From UBA1740 sp045587025 (GTDB lineage: Bacteria; Bacillota; Clostridia; Oscillospirales; CAG-272), in NCBI GenBank assembly GCA_045587025.1, contig JAZNBK010000007.1, positions 1 through 34,002 of the forward strand: 34,002 nucleotides of DNA, in the 5' to 3' direction. Made by a program: the position numbers and the translations under genes. Below are positions 6,400-13,648 of the stretch, piece by piece (within the stretch, counting starts at the first letter, position 1; every line of letters begins with the position of its first letter). The notes under the pieces are model-generated. The model did no database searches, was not told the origin of the DNA, and saw nothing but the letters and a program-made list of their open reading frames with translations.

Positions 6400-6406
6400 C
6401 ATTATT

Positions 6407-6435
6407 ATTATACCACATTTTCGGGTAATTGTCAA
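6407..6435 (-). promoter_or_regulatory. Consensus promoter of the structured leader
   Basis: TTGACA (6430-6435) and TATAAT (6407-6412) on the minus strand, 17-base spacer, both perfect. The predicted start coincides with the first base of the inverted repeat. Confidence 0.85.
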
Positions 6436-6486
6436 TTGATAGTGAATATTGTTTCTGGTTTTTATGTTTTTGTGTCGAATTATGTA

Positions 6487-6515
6487 TTTACAAAACAACT
6501 GAATTATGTTATAAT
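6487..6515 (+). promoter_or_regulatory. Promoter of the membrane protein/RelE-like pair
   Basis: TTTACA (6487-6492), a 17-base spacer ending in TGT, and TATAAT (6510-6515), i.e. with an extended -10. It diverges from the leader promoter 50 bases away. Confidence 0.75.
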
Positions 6516-6565
6516 TATATGGGGATTTTTTACATCACCGAATATTTAACAGCAAGGATTTGGAA

Positions 6566-6937
6566 ATGAGGCACTTTTTTGGCACGGTAACAAAATTTTT
6601 GGTTGCCGTTTTATCTATCATGATTCAAATAGCCAATATGTTTATGGCGAATATAATAGTATATGAGGTAACTGAGGGAGTTCAGTTCAATTGTGAATTG
6701 CTATTAAAGAACAAGGGCTTTTGGACAGTTACAATTATAACGTTCGTTTACTATGCAATTCCGTTCATTATTAAGCAAAAAAATGACTCCGTAGATGAAG
6801 CATTGGAAGAAGCTTTTTCAAATGGTTCTGTAGCTCTTGTCAACTCAATTACAGAAAGCGCTCAAAATGGCGATTTTGAATCTTCCAGACAAATGATGAA
6901 AATACTCGATCAAATTCAGAAAAGGAGGAGAAAATAA
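6566..6937 (+). CDS. Small two-helix membrane protein paired with a RelE-like gene
   Basis: This protein of about 123 aa is not recognised. It has two hydrophobic segments (FLVAVLSIMIQIANMFMANIIV and FWTVTIITFVYYAIPFII) and then a cytoplasmic, acidic helical tail ending in a basic KRRRK. ATG 6566 is preferred over TTG 6560 because AAGGA (6554-6558) is 7 bases from the ATG. The stop overlaps the start of the next gene by one base (TAATG), so the two are translationally coupled. By position it could be the antitoxin or a membrane partner of the RelE-like protein; this is inference, since no known antitoxin fold is visible. Confidence 0.65.
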   Translation: MRHFFGTVTKFLVAVLSIMIQIANMFMANIIVYEVTEGVQFNCELLLKNKGFWTVTIITFVYYAIPFIIKQKNDSVDEALEEAFSNGSVALVNSITESAQNGDFESSRQMMKILDQIQKRRRK

Positions 6938-7248
6938 TGATTAACAAGGTAAAAATTAAAAAAGGTGCATCTCGCTTGATTAAATCTTCAACCATCTCTT
7001 CCAGACAAGCTCAAAAAATATCCAAGGCGATTATAGAATTACAAAACACCGATTTGCACGTTCTACAAAAAATGGGTAAAGTGAGAAAACTGAGAGTTCA
7101 AGACCCATCAAACATTTATGCATTTCGTGCTGGAATGAGCGAACGAATAATTTTTACACCCGTTGAGAACAAAATAATGATCCACGATATTGTAGATGTC
7201 AGAGATAAAAAATCAATGATTTCGTTGATTGCGACAGAAGAAGTTTAA
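6937..7248 (+). CDS. RelE/ParE-like toxin-fold protein
   Basis: This 103-aa basic protein has the RelE-superfamily pattern: helices at the N-terminus (ISSRQAQKISKAIIELQ), a short strand KVRKLRVQ, then YAFRAGMSERIIFTPVE and the hallmark end strand KIMIHDIVDVRDK. The family cuts mRNA on ribosomes (RelE) or poisons gyrase (ParE). I cannot tell which, and catalytic residues are not certain. It is coupled to an upstream membrane protein rather than a DNA-binding antitoxin, and is followed at once by a strong terminator. A non-toxic RelE-fold protein remains possible. Confidence 0.55.
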   Translation: MINKVKIKKGASRLIKSSTISSRQAQKISKAIIELQNTDLHVLQKMGKVRKLRVQDPSNIYAFRAGMSERIIFTPVENKIMIHDIVDVRDKKSMISLIATEEV

Positions 7249-7254
7249 TTTTGT

Positions 7255-7288
7255 GGCGGAGTTAATCACAAAGTAGATTAACTCCGCC
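7255..7288. terminator. Bidirectional intrinsic terminator
   Basis: GGCGGAGTTAATC (7255-7267) pairs perfectly with GATTAACTCCGCC (7276-7288), 13 bp with an 8-base loop, and ATTTTAAT follows. The convergent gene pair on either side (RelE-like and DUF6809) would share it. Confidence 0.8.
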
Positions 7289-7295
7289 ATTTTAA

Positions 7296-7574
7296 TCATC
7301 TGTGTCTAAAATCAATGTGCATTTCTATTATCATTTGCATTCCGAGTTTAAAAGCATACTCAAATATTGCAGCTTCGCCAAGGCTCATGTACTCGCTCCA
7401 ACAATCATGGAACTTTTCAAATATTTCTTTTTGCTCGTCAGAGAAGCTTTTCTCCAAGGCATCGTGGTGACGTGACATATAGCCGAGGAGCTCTTTCATT
7501 TCTTTGGAGTTGATCCTGCTATCTTCTTGCGGGATTATGTTTCCGTGCCAAAGTTCGTTGATGATTGACATCAT
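7296..7574 (-). CDS. DUF6809-like hypothetical protein
   Basis: This 92-aa protein resembles, from memory, the DUF6809 family of Clostridia: a start of the form ..IINELWHGNIIPQE, a central KELLGYMSRHHDALEKSFSD and an end LGEAAIFEYAFKLGMQMIIE. It is mostly helical and soluble; its function is unknown. Family members are often found on mobile elements next to TnpV. Here its start overlaps the TnpV stop by 4 bases, so the two are co-translated. Confidence 0.7.
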   Translation of the reverse strand: MMSIINELWHGNIIPQEDSRINSKEMKELLGYMSRHHDALEKSFSDEQKEIFEKFHDCWSEYMSLGEAAIFEYAFKLGMQMIIEMHIDFRHR

Positions 7575-7927
7575 TGATAAACCACCTCCTGCAAGATGAT
7601 CTCTTCGGCGCTTGCTTTGATGTTATTCATCTCGGCAGTCCATTTGAGTGCGTTGTGAGCCTTAAGAGCTTCGTCTATGCCTCGTTCTTGGGCGAGGCGT
7701 GGAATTGTGTCATCGAGCATTGTGCGAGCCTGCAAATCAATGTCGTGAAGATATTCATTCAATCGTCCTTCGGTTAGCAGGGTGGTGTACGTGCCTCGAC
7801 GGTGCTTCTTCATAAAGTCAAGGCGCAGGTTTGCATACTTACCAAGAGAGAAACTCGTCTGCTCGGGAAGTGCGAGATCGGGGTAGTAAAGTCCGTTATG
7901 TTCGGTATAAGTAATTTCGTTTTTCAT
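7571..7927 (-). CDS. tnpV: TnpV-like transposon protein
   Basis: This 118-aa protein matches the TnpV family of Clostridia mobilisable transposons. After a variable start it reads YYPDLALPEQTSFSLGKYANLR, then LRLDFMKKHRRGTYTTLL, LNEYLHDIDLQARTMLDD, LKWTAEMNNIKASAEEIIL. Its biochemical role is not established. The start at 7927 is chosen because AAAGGA stands just upstream; a longer frame to 7975 has no ribosome site. That ribosome site is inside a perfect 12-base inverted repeat, suggesting translational control. It marks the right part of the mobile-element region. Confidence 0.75.
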   Translation of the reverse strand: MKNEITYTEHNGLYYPDLALPEQTSFSLGKYANLRLDFMKKHRRGTYTTLLTEGRLNEYLHDIDLQARTMLDDTIPRLAQERGIDEALKAHNALKWTAEMNNIKASAEEIILQEVVYQ

Positions 7928-7928
7928 C

Positions 7929-8032
7929 GTAAATATCCTTTCTTTAAAACGTTTTCGTTTGGCATCAACTATCAAGGATATTTACATAGGCGGTGCTCGG
8001 ACGTGATGCCAACAACAGTAGATTGACATCAC
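7929..8032 (-). promoter_or_regulatory. Folded leader of tnpV with sequestered ribosome site
   Basis: In the minus-strand RNA, GTAAATATCCTT (7985-7974) pairs with AAGGATATTTAC (7940-7929), which contains the ribosome site one base from the ATG. A second stem TTGGCATCA/TGATGCCAA (7959-7967 with 8004-8012) overlaps a competing one GTGATG/CATCAC (8003-8008 with 8027-8032). Alternative folds could switch translation. Confidence 0.5.
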
Positions 8033-8051
8033 AGATCACCGAACACAAAAA

Positions 8052-8093
8052 GAAATCCGAACCCTTCGCCTACCGGCTTTGGGTTCGGATTTC
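8052..8093 (-). terminator. Terminator of tRNA-Leu(GAG)
   Basis: GAAATCCGAACCC (8052-8064) and GGGTTCGGATTTC (8081-8093) form a 13-bp stem, followed on the minus strand by TTTTTG. It starts 7 bases after the tRNA CCA. Confidence 0.8.
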
Positions 8094-8100
8094 TACTGTT

Positions 8101-8184
8101 TGGTGCGAGAAACGGGACTTGAACCCGTACGGATAAACCACACGCCCCTCAAACGTGCGCGTCTGCCAGTTCCGCCACTCTCGC
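8101..8184 (-). tRNA. tRNA-Leu (anticodon GAG)
   Basis: On the minus strand the 84-base gene starts GCGAGAGTGGCGGAAC and ends TTCTCGCACCA with an encoded CCA. The acceptor stem pairs over 7 bp, the T-arm carries GGTTCAAGTCC, and the anticodon loop TTGAGGG puts GAG at the anticodon, which reads CUC/CUU. The long variable arm fits a class II leucine tRNA. It stands where accessory DNA meets core genes, a usual integration target, but no second attachment copy is visible in the window. Confidence 0.95.
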
Positions 8185-8196
8185 AAGAACATTGCT

Positions 8197-8225
8197 ATTA
8201 TACAACAAACTTATCGGTTTGTCAA
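8197..8225 (-). promoter_or_regulatory. Promoter of tRNA-Leu(GAG)
   Basis: TTGACA (8220-8225), 17-base spacer and TATAAT (8197-8202) on the minus strand, perfect consensus, 12 bases before the tRNA. Confidence 0.85.
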
Positions 8226-8261
8226 GTGTTTTTCGCATTTTTTTGCAATTATTTTTTTATA

Positions 8262-9806
8262 TTATTTTAATGATAACACTCTATCTCCAAAATAGCTCTT
8301 AATATACTTTTTCAGGAGCACTTCCTCAGAGAAAGGAATTTTCTCGTTTCCTACAAGCTGATAATTTTCGTGCCCTTTTCCCGCAAGGAGAATAATATCG
8401 CCCGGCTCTGAATTTTTCACTGCGTATTCGATAGCTTTCTCTCTATCTACAATGCGTATCGCCTTTTCTTTTTCATCTCCAAATGCCCCATAAATCTCGT
8501 TTATAATTTTTTCAGGCGCTTCGTTTCCAGGATTATCAGAAGTAATTATAGATATATCTGCGAGCTCCGCGGCGACGCTTCCGAGCTCTTCCCTACGGTC
8601 AAAGCTGCGCTCGCCCACAGAACCAAAAAGGCAAATCAATCGCTTAGGACAATAGGTGCGCAAAAGGCGTAAAATACTACCCAAGCTGTATCCGTTATGC
8701 GCGTAATCAATGACAAAGCTCCTATCCTTTAAAATCTCACTTTTCAAGACCTGACATCTGCCCTCTACGGATATATTCGCAATCGTAGCGCATAACGTCT
8801 TTAACATCGAAAGATTATCTTCAAAGGAAATGGATAGCAAGCGTTCTTTTATCAAAACGGAGCAGATTGCAATTGCGTTCAAGGCGTTCTCTACGTTAAA
8901 ATCTCCCGCCATACGCAAGGAAGCGTCGTACGCCTCATCATACGCACGAAGAGAAAAATCCACGCCAAGCTCGCCGTCTCTTTTGAAGGAACGCATATTT
9001 TCAGCATAAAAGTCCGCCGTCCCCATCGAAGAAACGCTATAATAATTATCGGCAGAAGCGTTTTTCAGCATATATTCGGATGAGGTATCATAAGGATTAT
9101 AAATCATCGTATGGCAATTAAAATCAGAAAAAAGCTTCGCCTTACATTCCCGATAATTCTCAAAGGTCTCGTGCTCGCCTGCTCCTACGTGGTCGTGAGC
9201 TAAATTTGTAAAAACACAAATATCAAAGCTTATTCCGTCTATACGGTGCATCAAGACCGCCTGCGAGGAAACCTCCATAACAACGAATTTTACGCCGTTA
9301 TCAACCATACTGCGAAATGTAGAATTCAAAGTATAGCTATCGGGCGTAGTATTTAGAGTTGAATAATGTCTTCCTAAATATTCAATCCCGTTTGAGCCAA
9401 TGTAACCTGTTTTTTCTCCCAAAGCGGAAAGCATACGAGAAGCGAGTATAGAGGTAGTCGTCTTCCCTTTCGTTCCCGTAATTCCTATTATTGTAAGCTT
9501 ATCGGCAGGATGCTCAAAAAAAGCGCAGGACATATGAGCGAACGCAATTTTCGTGTTTTTTGACTGATATATTATTGCATCGCTCGGTAAATCCACCTCG
9601 TGCGAAACGACGAAAAGGCGGCACCCGTTTTGGTATGCAGCCCCAACATAATTATGTCCATCGGTCTTTGCGCCTGTGAGACAGACGAAAACAGTTTGCG
9701 CCTTCGCTTTCATCGAATTACAAACAATATCGCTAACTCGATAATCAGAAGCGTCTGTCCTTAGAGGTATTAAATCCGTATCCTTTATAATTTCTCCGAA
9801 AAGCAT
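8262..9806 (-). CDS. murE: UDP-MurNAc-tripeptide synthetase (MurE), probably not meso-DAP-specific
   Basis: This cytoplasmic ligase adds the third residue (L-Lys or meso-DAP) to UDP-MurNAc-L-Ala-D-Glu using ATP. The 514-aa protein has the Mur layout: an N-terminal UDP-binding domain, a central ATPase with the P-loop GITGTKGKTTT, the NTTPDS substrate motif, MEVSSQA and NLAHDHVG, and the C-terminal domain (VIDYAHN). The specificity loop, which is DNPR in DAP-adding enzymes, reads DNPGNE (residues 424-429) and lacks the arginine that clamps DAP. Known L-Lys enzymes (S. aureus, DNPA) also lack it. It is last in an operon whose other genes make a D-Asp side chain on Lys, which supports L-Lys. Ornithine or another diamine is possible. 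Confidence 0.88.
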   Translation of the reverse strand: MLFGEIIKDTDLIPLRTDASDYRVSDIVCNSMKAKAQTVFVCLTGAKTDGHNYVGAAYQNGCRLFVVSHEVDLPSDAIIYQSKNTKIAFAHMSCAFFEHPADKLTIIGITGTKGKTTTSILASRMLSALGEKTGYIGSNGIEYLGRHYSTLNTTPDSYTLNSTFRSMVDNGVKFVVMEVSSQAVLMHRIDGISFDICVFTNLAHDHVGAGEHETFENYRECKAKLFSDFNCHTMIYNPYDTSSEYMLKNASADNYYSVSSMGTADFYAENMRSFKRDGELGVDFSLRAYDEAYDASLRMAGDFNVENALNAIAICSVLIKERLLSISFEDNLSMLKTLCATIANISVEGRCQVLKSEILKDRSFVIDYAHNGYSLGSILRLLRTYCPKRLICLFGSVGERSFDRREELGSVAAELADISIITSDNPGNEAPEKIINEIYGAFGDEKEKAIRIVDREKAIEYAVKNSEPGDIILLAGKGHENYQLVGNEKIPFSEEVLLKKYIKSYFGDRVLSLK

Positions 9807-9820
9807 CTACCTTTTTCCTT

Positions 9821-10513
9821 TTATTTAATCACTTTTTTTCCGAAATATTCGATACAATGAACTGCCAAGGAATGAAGCGAATCCACGAAGCGCTCGTCAA
9901 AATTGTTCTCCTTACACAAGAGCGAAAGCTCTGTGCAACCTAAAATCAATCTGTCAGCGCCCCTTTCAAGAAGTGAATTCGCAACGCTCATAAATTTATC
10001 GATATCTGCTTTCTTTCCTTGCTTTATATCGTCGTAAATTATACTGCTTATAATTTTCTGCTCATCTTCGTCCGGGACAATACATTCAAGCCCCATTTTG
10101 TGAGCCATCATATGATACGCCTGAGATTTCGCAGTTCCCTCGGTCGCTAAAAGTCCTATCGTTCTTCCGCCCGACCTCTTAACGTTCTCTAACGTGACAG
10201 AAATAATATTCAAAACAGGCACGGCAACACTTTCTGCAATTGCGTCGTAAAAGAAATGCGCGGTATTGCAAGGAATTGCAATTGCATCAACGCCAAACGC
10301 CTCAAGCTTTTTTGCATCCAATACCATAACGTCAAGCGGGTTCGTTTCGGATTTACCGAGGATATAAGCAGTTCTGTCGGGGGTAGTAGCTCGGCTGCTG
10401 ATAACAATATCTAAATGCTCCTGGTCACTATTCGCCATTGTAAGCGAGGTGAGCAATTCATAAAAATACACGGTAGAAGAAGGCCCTAAGCCCCCGAGAA
10501 TGCCTAAAGTCAT
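9821..10513 (-). CDS. racD: Aspartate racemase
   Basis: This 230-aa enzyme of the cofactor-independent Asp/Glu racemase family interconverts L- and D-aspartate with two cysteines. Both are present, in the motifs IPCNTAHFFYD (first half) and ILGCTELSLL (second half). The N-terminal LGILGGLGPSSTV is the family start. I chose ATG 10513 because AAAAGGAAA stands just upstream; longer frames to 10531 or 10546 lack a good ribosome site. It lies between the D-aspartate ligase (14 bases upstream) and murE (14 bases downstream), so its job is most likely to supply D-Asp for peptidoglycan. Glutamate racemase activity is less likely because of these neighbours. Confidence 0.85.
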   Translation of the reverse strand: MTLGILGGLGPSSTVYFYELLTSLTMANSDQEHLDIVISSRATTPDRTAYILGKSETNPLDVMVLDAKKLEAFGVDAIAIPCNTAHFFYDAIAESVAVPVLNIISVTLENVKRSGGRTIGLLATEGTAKSQAYHMMAHKMGLECIVPDEDEQKIISSIIYDDIKQGKKADIDKFMSVANSLLERGADRLILGCTELSLLCKENNFDERFVDSLHSLAVHCIEYFGKKVIK

Positions 10514-10527
10514 TTTTCTTTTCCTTT

Positions 10528-11763
10528 TCATCTCATTTTTTTGCAATAGGTAGCAAATTTTTTAAATTGACGTCTCATATTCTCAAAAACGAAGATAGAA
10601 CGCAAAGGATTAAATCTCAAATCATATTTGAAAAGAAACGGCATCGCTTCTTTCTTTTCTTTACACAACCTCTTGCATTTTTCGACAGCTGCCGAATCCT
10701 CCGTATATTCGAAAACTATTTTTTTCGGAACGCTGTGCCAAAAAAACTCCTCTTTCTGCTCTATATACGGCATATCTTCATTCAGAACTCTATCGTCTAC
10801 TACCAATTTGGAGATATTAATTCCCGATGAAGTAATATAATTGTTGCTTCTTCCCTGTCTTAAATTAATTTCAAAGACCTTGAAAACGCCGTCTCGTCTA
10901 TCGTATTTTATATCAAAGTTTGCAAATCCAACATATTTCAAATCGGAGAGCATTTCTTTGATTTTTTTGCAAATTTCAGGTGGTTCTTCCGTTATGATGG
11001 CGGCGTGATTACCTCTGCCCTTCGGCGTGTGCTCCTCTAAAAGAACGTGCCCCAAGCACATCATCTTTACGTCCGCATTCCTATCAGAATAAAGAGTAAG
11101 AACTCTCATATCAGAATCTCCGCCGGGAATGGTATCCTGCAAAATTACTTTTCTATCATATCCCGAGGAATATATATCGGAAAGAATTTCCGCTGTCTGT
11201 TCGGGACTTTCAGAAAAATACACCTTTTTCATATTTTCAAAAGGGTGCTTCCAATACTCTATACTGCTCGACGGCTTAACTACTATCGGATAAGAAAAGC
11301 CAATTTTTTCTTCTGAAAGCGCATCTTTTTCTTCGGCAGAAGATACAACGCAGGTTTTTGGATATGGTATTCCGTATTTCTCGCATATCTCGTAGAAGTC
11401 CGCCTTGTCAAGTAAGCGGTTTTTTAAGTCGGTATCGATATAAGGCATAATATATCTGTCTTCCAAGCGATGCTTATTATCAATAATAAACTCCGCATAT
11501 TCATCTGTGCAGCCCATTAAAATCAAAATTTTATCTTCGTTTTTGTCGGCAAAATCACGCAATACGTTTATGCAAATTTCGGTATTATCTAAATTTGCAA
11601 CAGGATAAAAATTCACTATTCTCGAATGTCTTGTCGCGCCTATCGAGTATTTTCCGAAGGCGTGAGATATAACGCCATATTCTTCAAAAAAAGCTCTCGC
11701 TACACTGTAACAATTCAAATCAGCGCCGAGCAAAACGGGCAACAAATCATTTTTTAAATTCAT
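10528..11763 (-). CDS. aslA: D-aspartate ligase for peptidoglycan cross-bridge (ATP-grasp, Aslfm type)
   Basis: This 411-aa ATP-grasp ligase resembles the Enterococcus faecium Aslfm/Lactococcus AslA family. That family couples the beta-carboxylate of D-Asp to the epsilon-amino group of L-Lys in UDP-MurNAc-pentapeptide. Visible signs are the start LLPVLLGADLNCYSVARAF with EEYG, the ligase middle PYIDTDLKNRLLDKADFYE, YGIPYPKT, the ATP-grasp strand YPIVVKPSSS, PGGDSDMRVLTLYSD and the metal-binding VFEINLRQGRSN. Length and motif order agree with the family. Its neighbours are exactly those expected: an amidotransferase 12 bases upstream and an aspartate racemase downstream. Confidence 0.87.
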   Translation of the reverse strand: MNLKNDLLPVLLGADLNCYSVARAFFEEYGVISHAFGKYSIGATRHSRIVNFYPVANLDNTEICINVLRDFADKNEDKILILMGCTDEYAEFIIDNKHRLEDRYIMPYIDTDLKNRLLDKADFYEICEKYGIPYPKTCVVSSAEEKDALSEEKIGFSYPIVVKPSSSIEYWKHPFENMKKVYFSESPEQTAEILSDIYSSGYDRKVILQDTIPGGDSDMRVLTLYSDRNADVKMMCLGHVLLEEHTPKGRGNHAAIITEEPPEICKKIKEMLSDLKYVGFANFDIKYDRRDGVFKVFEINLRQGRSNNYITSSGINISKLVVDDRVLNEDMPYIEQKEEFFWHSVPKKIVFEYTEDSAAVEKCKRLCKEKKEAMPFLFKYDLRFNPLRSIFVFENMRRQFKKFATYCKKMR

Positions 11764-11775
11764 ATCAGAATTTCC

Positions 11776-13611
11776 TTATATTTTAAAATCAATAAAAAAT
11801 CTTCTATACCAAACGAGGAAGGTATATACAGTCCAAATTTTTCTCTGATTATTTTCTTTTCCGTTTTTATGATTAGCAAGCATTTTCTTAAGCTCATCAG
11901 TATCAAAAAACTCGTTAGCGTAATCAGAAGAAAACGCCTCCTTAACCATATTATAGTACTTATCTTCGCGTAGCCAGAAACGGATCGGTACGGGAAAGCC
12001 CTTTTTCGTTCTGTTTGCCCATTCGGGTGGGATGGTGAGCGAGGAAGCGTCGCGGAGCGCGCATTTTGTTCTGTTTTTATTCACTCTTTCCCGCTCAGGC
12101 AATTTTTCTGCCAAACTCATAACGTATCTATCAAGATAAGGAACACGAAGTTCAAGAGAGTGCGCCATGCTCATTTTATCCGCTTTTAAGAGGATATCTC
12201 CCGGCATCCACATCATAATATCGAGGTGTTGCTTCTTTGAAAGCTCATCCTTATAATCCATCTTATCATAAATCGTCTTTGCGAGCTGTAATGGCGAGCT
12301 TCCTTTCTTGCAGTCGTCCTTCAAGAGCTTCATTGCTTCTCTTTCCGAGAAAACTCTCGCCTGACCTACAAAATAATCCTCAGGGCTTCCGCTTCCCTTC
12401 AAAATAAAGTCGTGTCCCTTGAAATACGGGAGCTTTTTCGTAATCTTGGCAGATAGCGAACGAAGCGCGCGAGGGAGCTTTTTATATTTGGTCATTGCGG
12501 AAGTATCGGTATACCACTCGTAGCCGCCGAAAATTTCATCTGCGCCCTCACCCGACAAGACGACCTTCACGTCCTTTGAAGCTAATTTACACAAAAACCA
12601 AAGTGGAACGGATGATGGGTTTGACTGTGGCTCGTCCATATGATACTGTATCTCGGGAAACGCCTCGAAGCACTCGTCTGCGGTCAAGGTGTGAGAGTGA
12701 TTTTCAATTCCGAGAATCTCGGAAAGCTTTGCTGCCTCTCCCGTTTCGTCAAAATTATCGTAAGAAAAACCTACCGAAAAGGTTTTTTGCGGCATCATAG
12801 ATGAAGTAATATAGCTCGAATCTATACCACCTGAGAGAAATGCAGCGACGGGAACGTCGCTTATTTGATGCGCTTCTACCGATTCACGAACCGCTTTATC
12901 TATTTTCTCCGCCCAATTTTCATCGGGCGATTCTTCGCCTGAAAAGCATATATCCCAATAGCGTCTTGCCTTTAGCTCCCCGTTCTTATAGGTGAAGCAA
13001 TGAGCGGGCAAAAGCTTATAAACCCCACTAAAAAACGTCTCTTCGGTCGCGCTATATTGCAGAGTCAAATAAGGTCTTAGCGCATTCTTGTTGACCTTTT
13101 TTTCAAAGCCAGGATGCGCAAGAATCGACTTTATTTCTGAGCAGAAGGCAAATTGACCGTTTTTCAAGGTGGTATAATAAAACGGCTTTATTCCAAAAAA
13201 ATCTCTTGCGCCGAACAGAGATTTTTCCTTTTTATCCCAAATTACAAATGAAAACATTCCACGGAGCTTGTCGAGAATTTTTTCTCCGTATTCCTCGTAT
13301 CCGTGCAAGACGACCTCGGTGTCACAATTCGTCTTGAATATATGTCCTTTGCTTTGTAAATCAACTCTTATTTCTTTGAAGTTATATATTTCACCGTTAA
13401 ATACGATTACTTTCGTTGCGTCCTCGTTTTCAATGGGTTGCGCTCCGCCTGCGAGGTCTATTATACTCAATCTGCGGAAGCCGAGCGCTATATCCTCATC
13501 CAGATAATATCCGTCGCTGTCAGGTCCGCGATGAATAATAAGGGAATTCATCTTTTCAATTATTTCTCTTTTTTTCTCGCTTTTAGAGCAAAAGCCAACA
13601 AAACCGCACAT
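11776..13611 (-). CDS. asnH: Glutamine-dependent asparagine synthetase-type amidotransferase (AsnH/AsnB)
   Basis: This 611-aa protein has an N-terminal class II glutaminase domain (Cys2 in MCGFVGF, RGPDSDG, FNGEIYN) and a C-terminal ATP pyrophosphatase/synthetase domain (FLSGGIDSSYI, GEGADEIFGGY, RVPYLDRYVM). AsnB enzymes amidate aspartate. In lactic acid bacteria the homologue AsnH amidates the D-Asp of the peptidoglycan bridge to D-Asn. The gene sits directly before the D-aspartate ligase, so AsnH is the better guess; free asparagine synthesis cannot be excluded. TrmL ends 37 bases upstream. Confidence 0.82.
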   Translation of the reverse strand: MCGFVGFCSKSEKKREIIEKMNSLIIHRGPDSDGYYLDEDIALGFRRLSIIDLAGGAQPIENEDATKVIVFNGEIYNFKEIRVDLQSKGHIFKTNCDTEVVLHGYEEYGEKILDKLRGMFSFVIWDKKEKSLFGARDFFGIKPFYYTTLKNGQFAFCSEIKSILAHPGFEKKVNKNALRPYLTLQYSATEETFFSGVYKLLPAHCFTYKNGELKARRYWDICFSGEESPDENWAEKIDKAVRESVEAHQISDVPVAAFLSGGIDSSYITSSMMPQKTFSVGFSYDNFDETGEAAKLSEILGIENHSHTLTADECFEAFPEIQYHMDEPQSNPSSVPLWFLCKLASKDVKVVLSGEGADEIFGGYEWYTDTSAMTKYKKLPRALRSLSAKITKKLPYFKGHDFILKGSGSPEDYFVGQARVFSEREAMKLLKDDCKKGSSPLQLAKTIYDKMDYKDELSKKQHLDIMMWMPGDILLKADKMSMAHSLELRVPYLDRYVMSLAEKLPERERVNKNRTKCALRDASSLTIPPEWANRTKKGFPVPIRFWLREDKYYNMVKEAFSSDYANEFFDTDELKKMLANHKNGKENNQRKIWTVYTFLVWYRRFFIDFKI

Positions 13612-13648
13612 ATATTTCCTATCCGCATTTCTGCTTTTTTATTTATAA

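Larger units (their letters stand above)
6187..6400 (-). ncRNA. Highly structured leader RNA (candidate attenuator/riboregulator) of the RCC1-like operon
   Basis: Transcription from the promoter at 6407-6435 would begin at about 6400. The first 13 bases, GCTAAACCAACTT (6399-6387), pair perfectly with AAGTTGGTTTAGC (6261-6249), closing a domain of about 150 bases. Inside are a GGGTA-CTA-TACCC hairpin followed by T6 (about 6334-6356) and a long stem of 10 bp (6322-6331 with 6282-6291) plus 7 bp (6312-6318 with 6296-6302). Beyond it, a 10-bp GTGCGTTGGC/GTCAGCGCAC hairpin (6205-6228) precedes a T-rich run and then the ribosome site of the 98-aa gene. I know no family matching it. A MITE with 13-base terminal inverted repeats is the main alternative. 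Confidence 0.55.

Noticed and set aside
6250..6498. 82-aa minus-strand reading frame over the structured leader
   Set aside because: Runs through the promoter, has no ribosome site, and its sequence is explained by the inverted repeats.
8101..8184. tRNA-Leu(GAG) as proven attachment site of the mobile region
   Set aside because: The position is suggestive, but no second copy of the tRNA 3' end was found in the window and large serine recombinases do not usually use tRNA genes.
11776..13611. Lasso-peptide cyclase
   Set aside because: Asparagine synthetase-like cyclases occur in lasso clusters, but this protein keeps the glutaminase Cys2 and sits with D-Asp bridge genes; the PqqD/HPrK set is 17 kb away.
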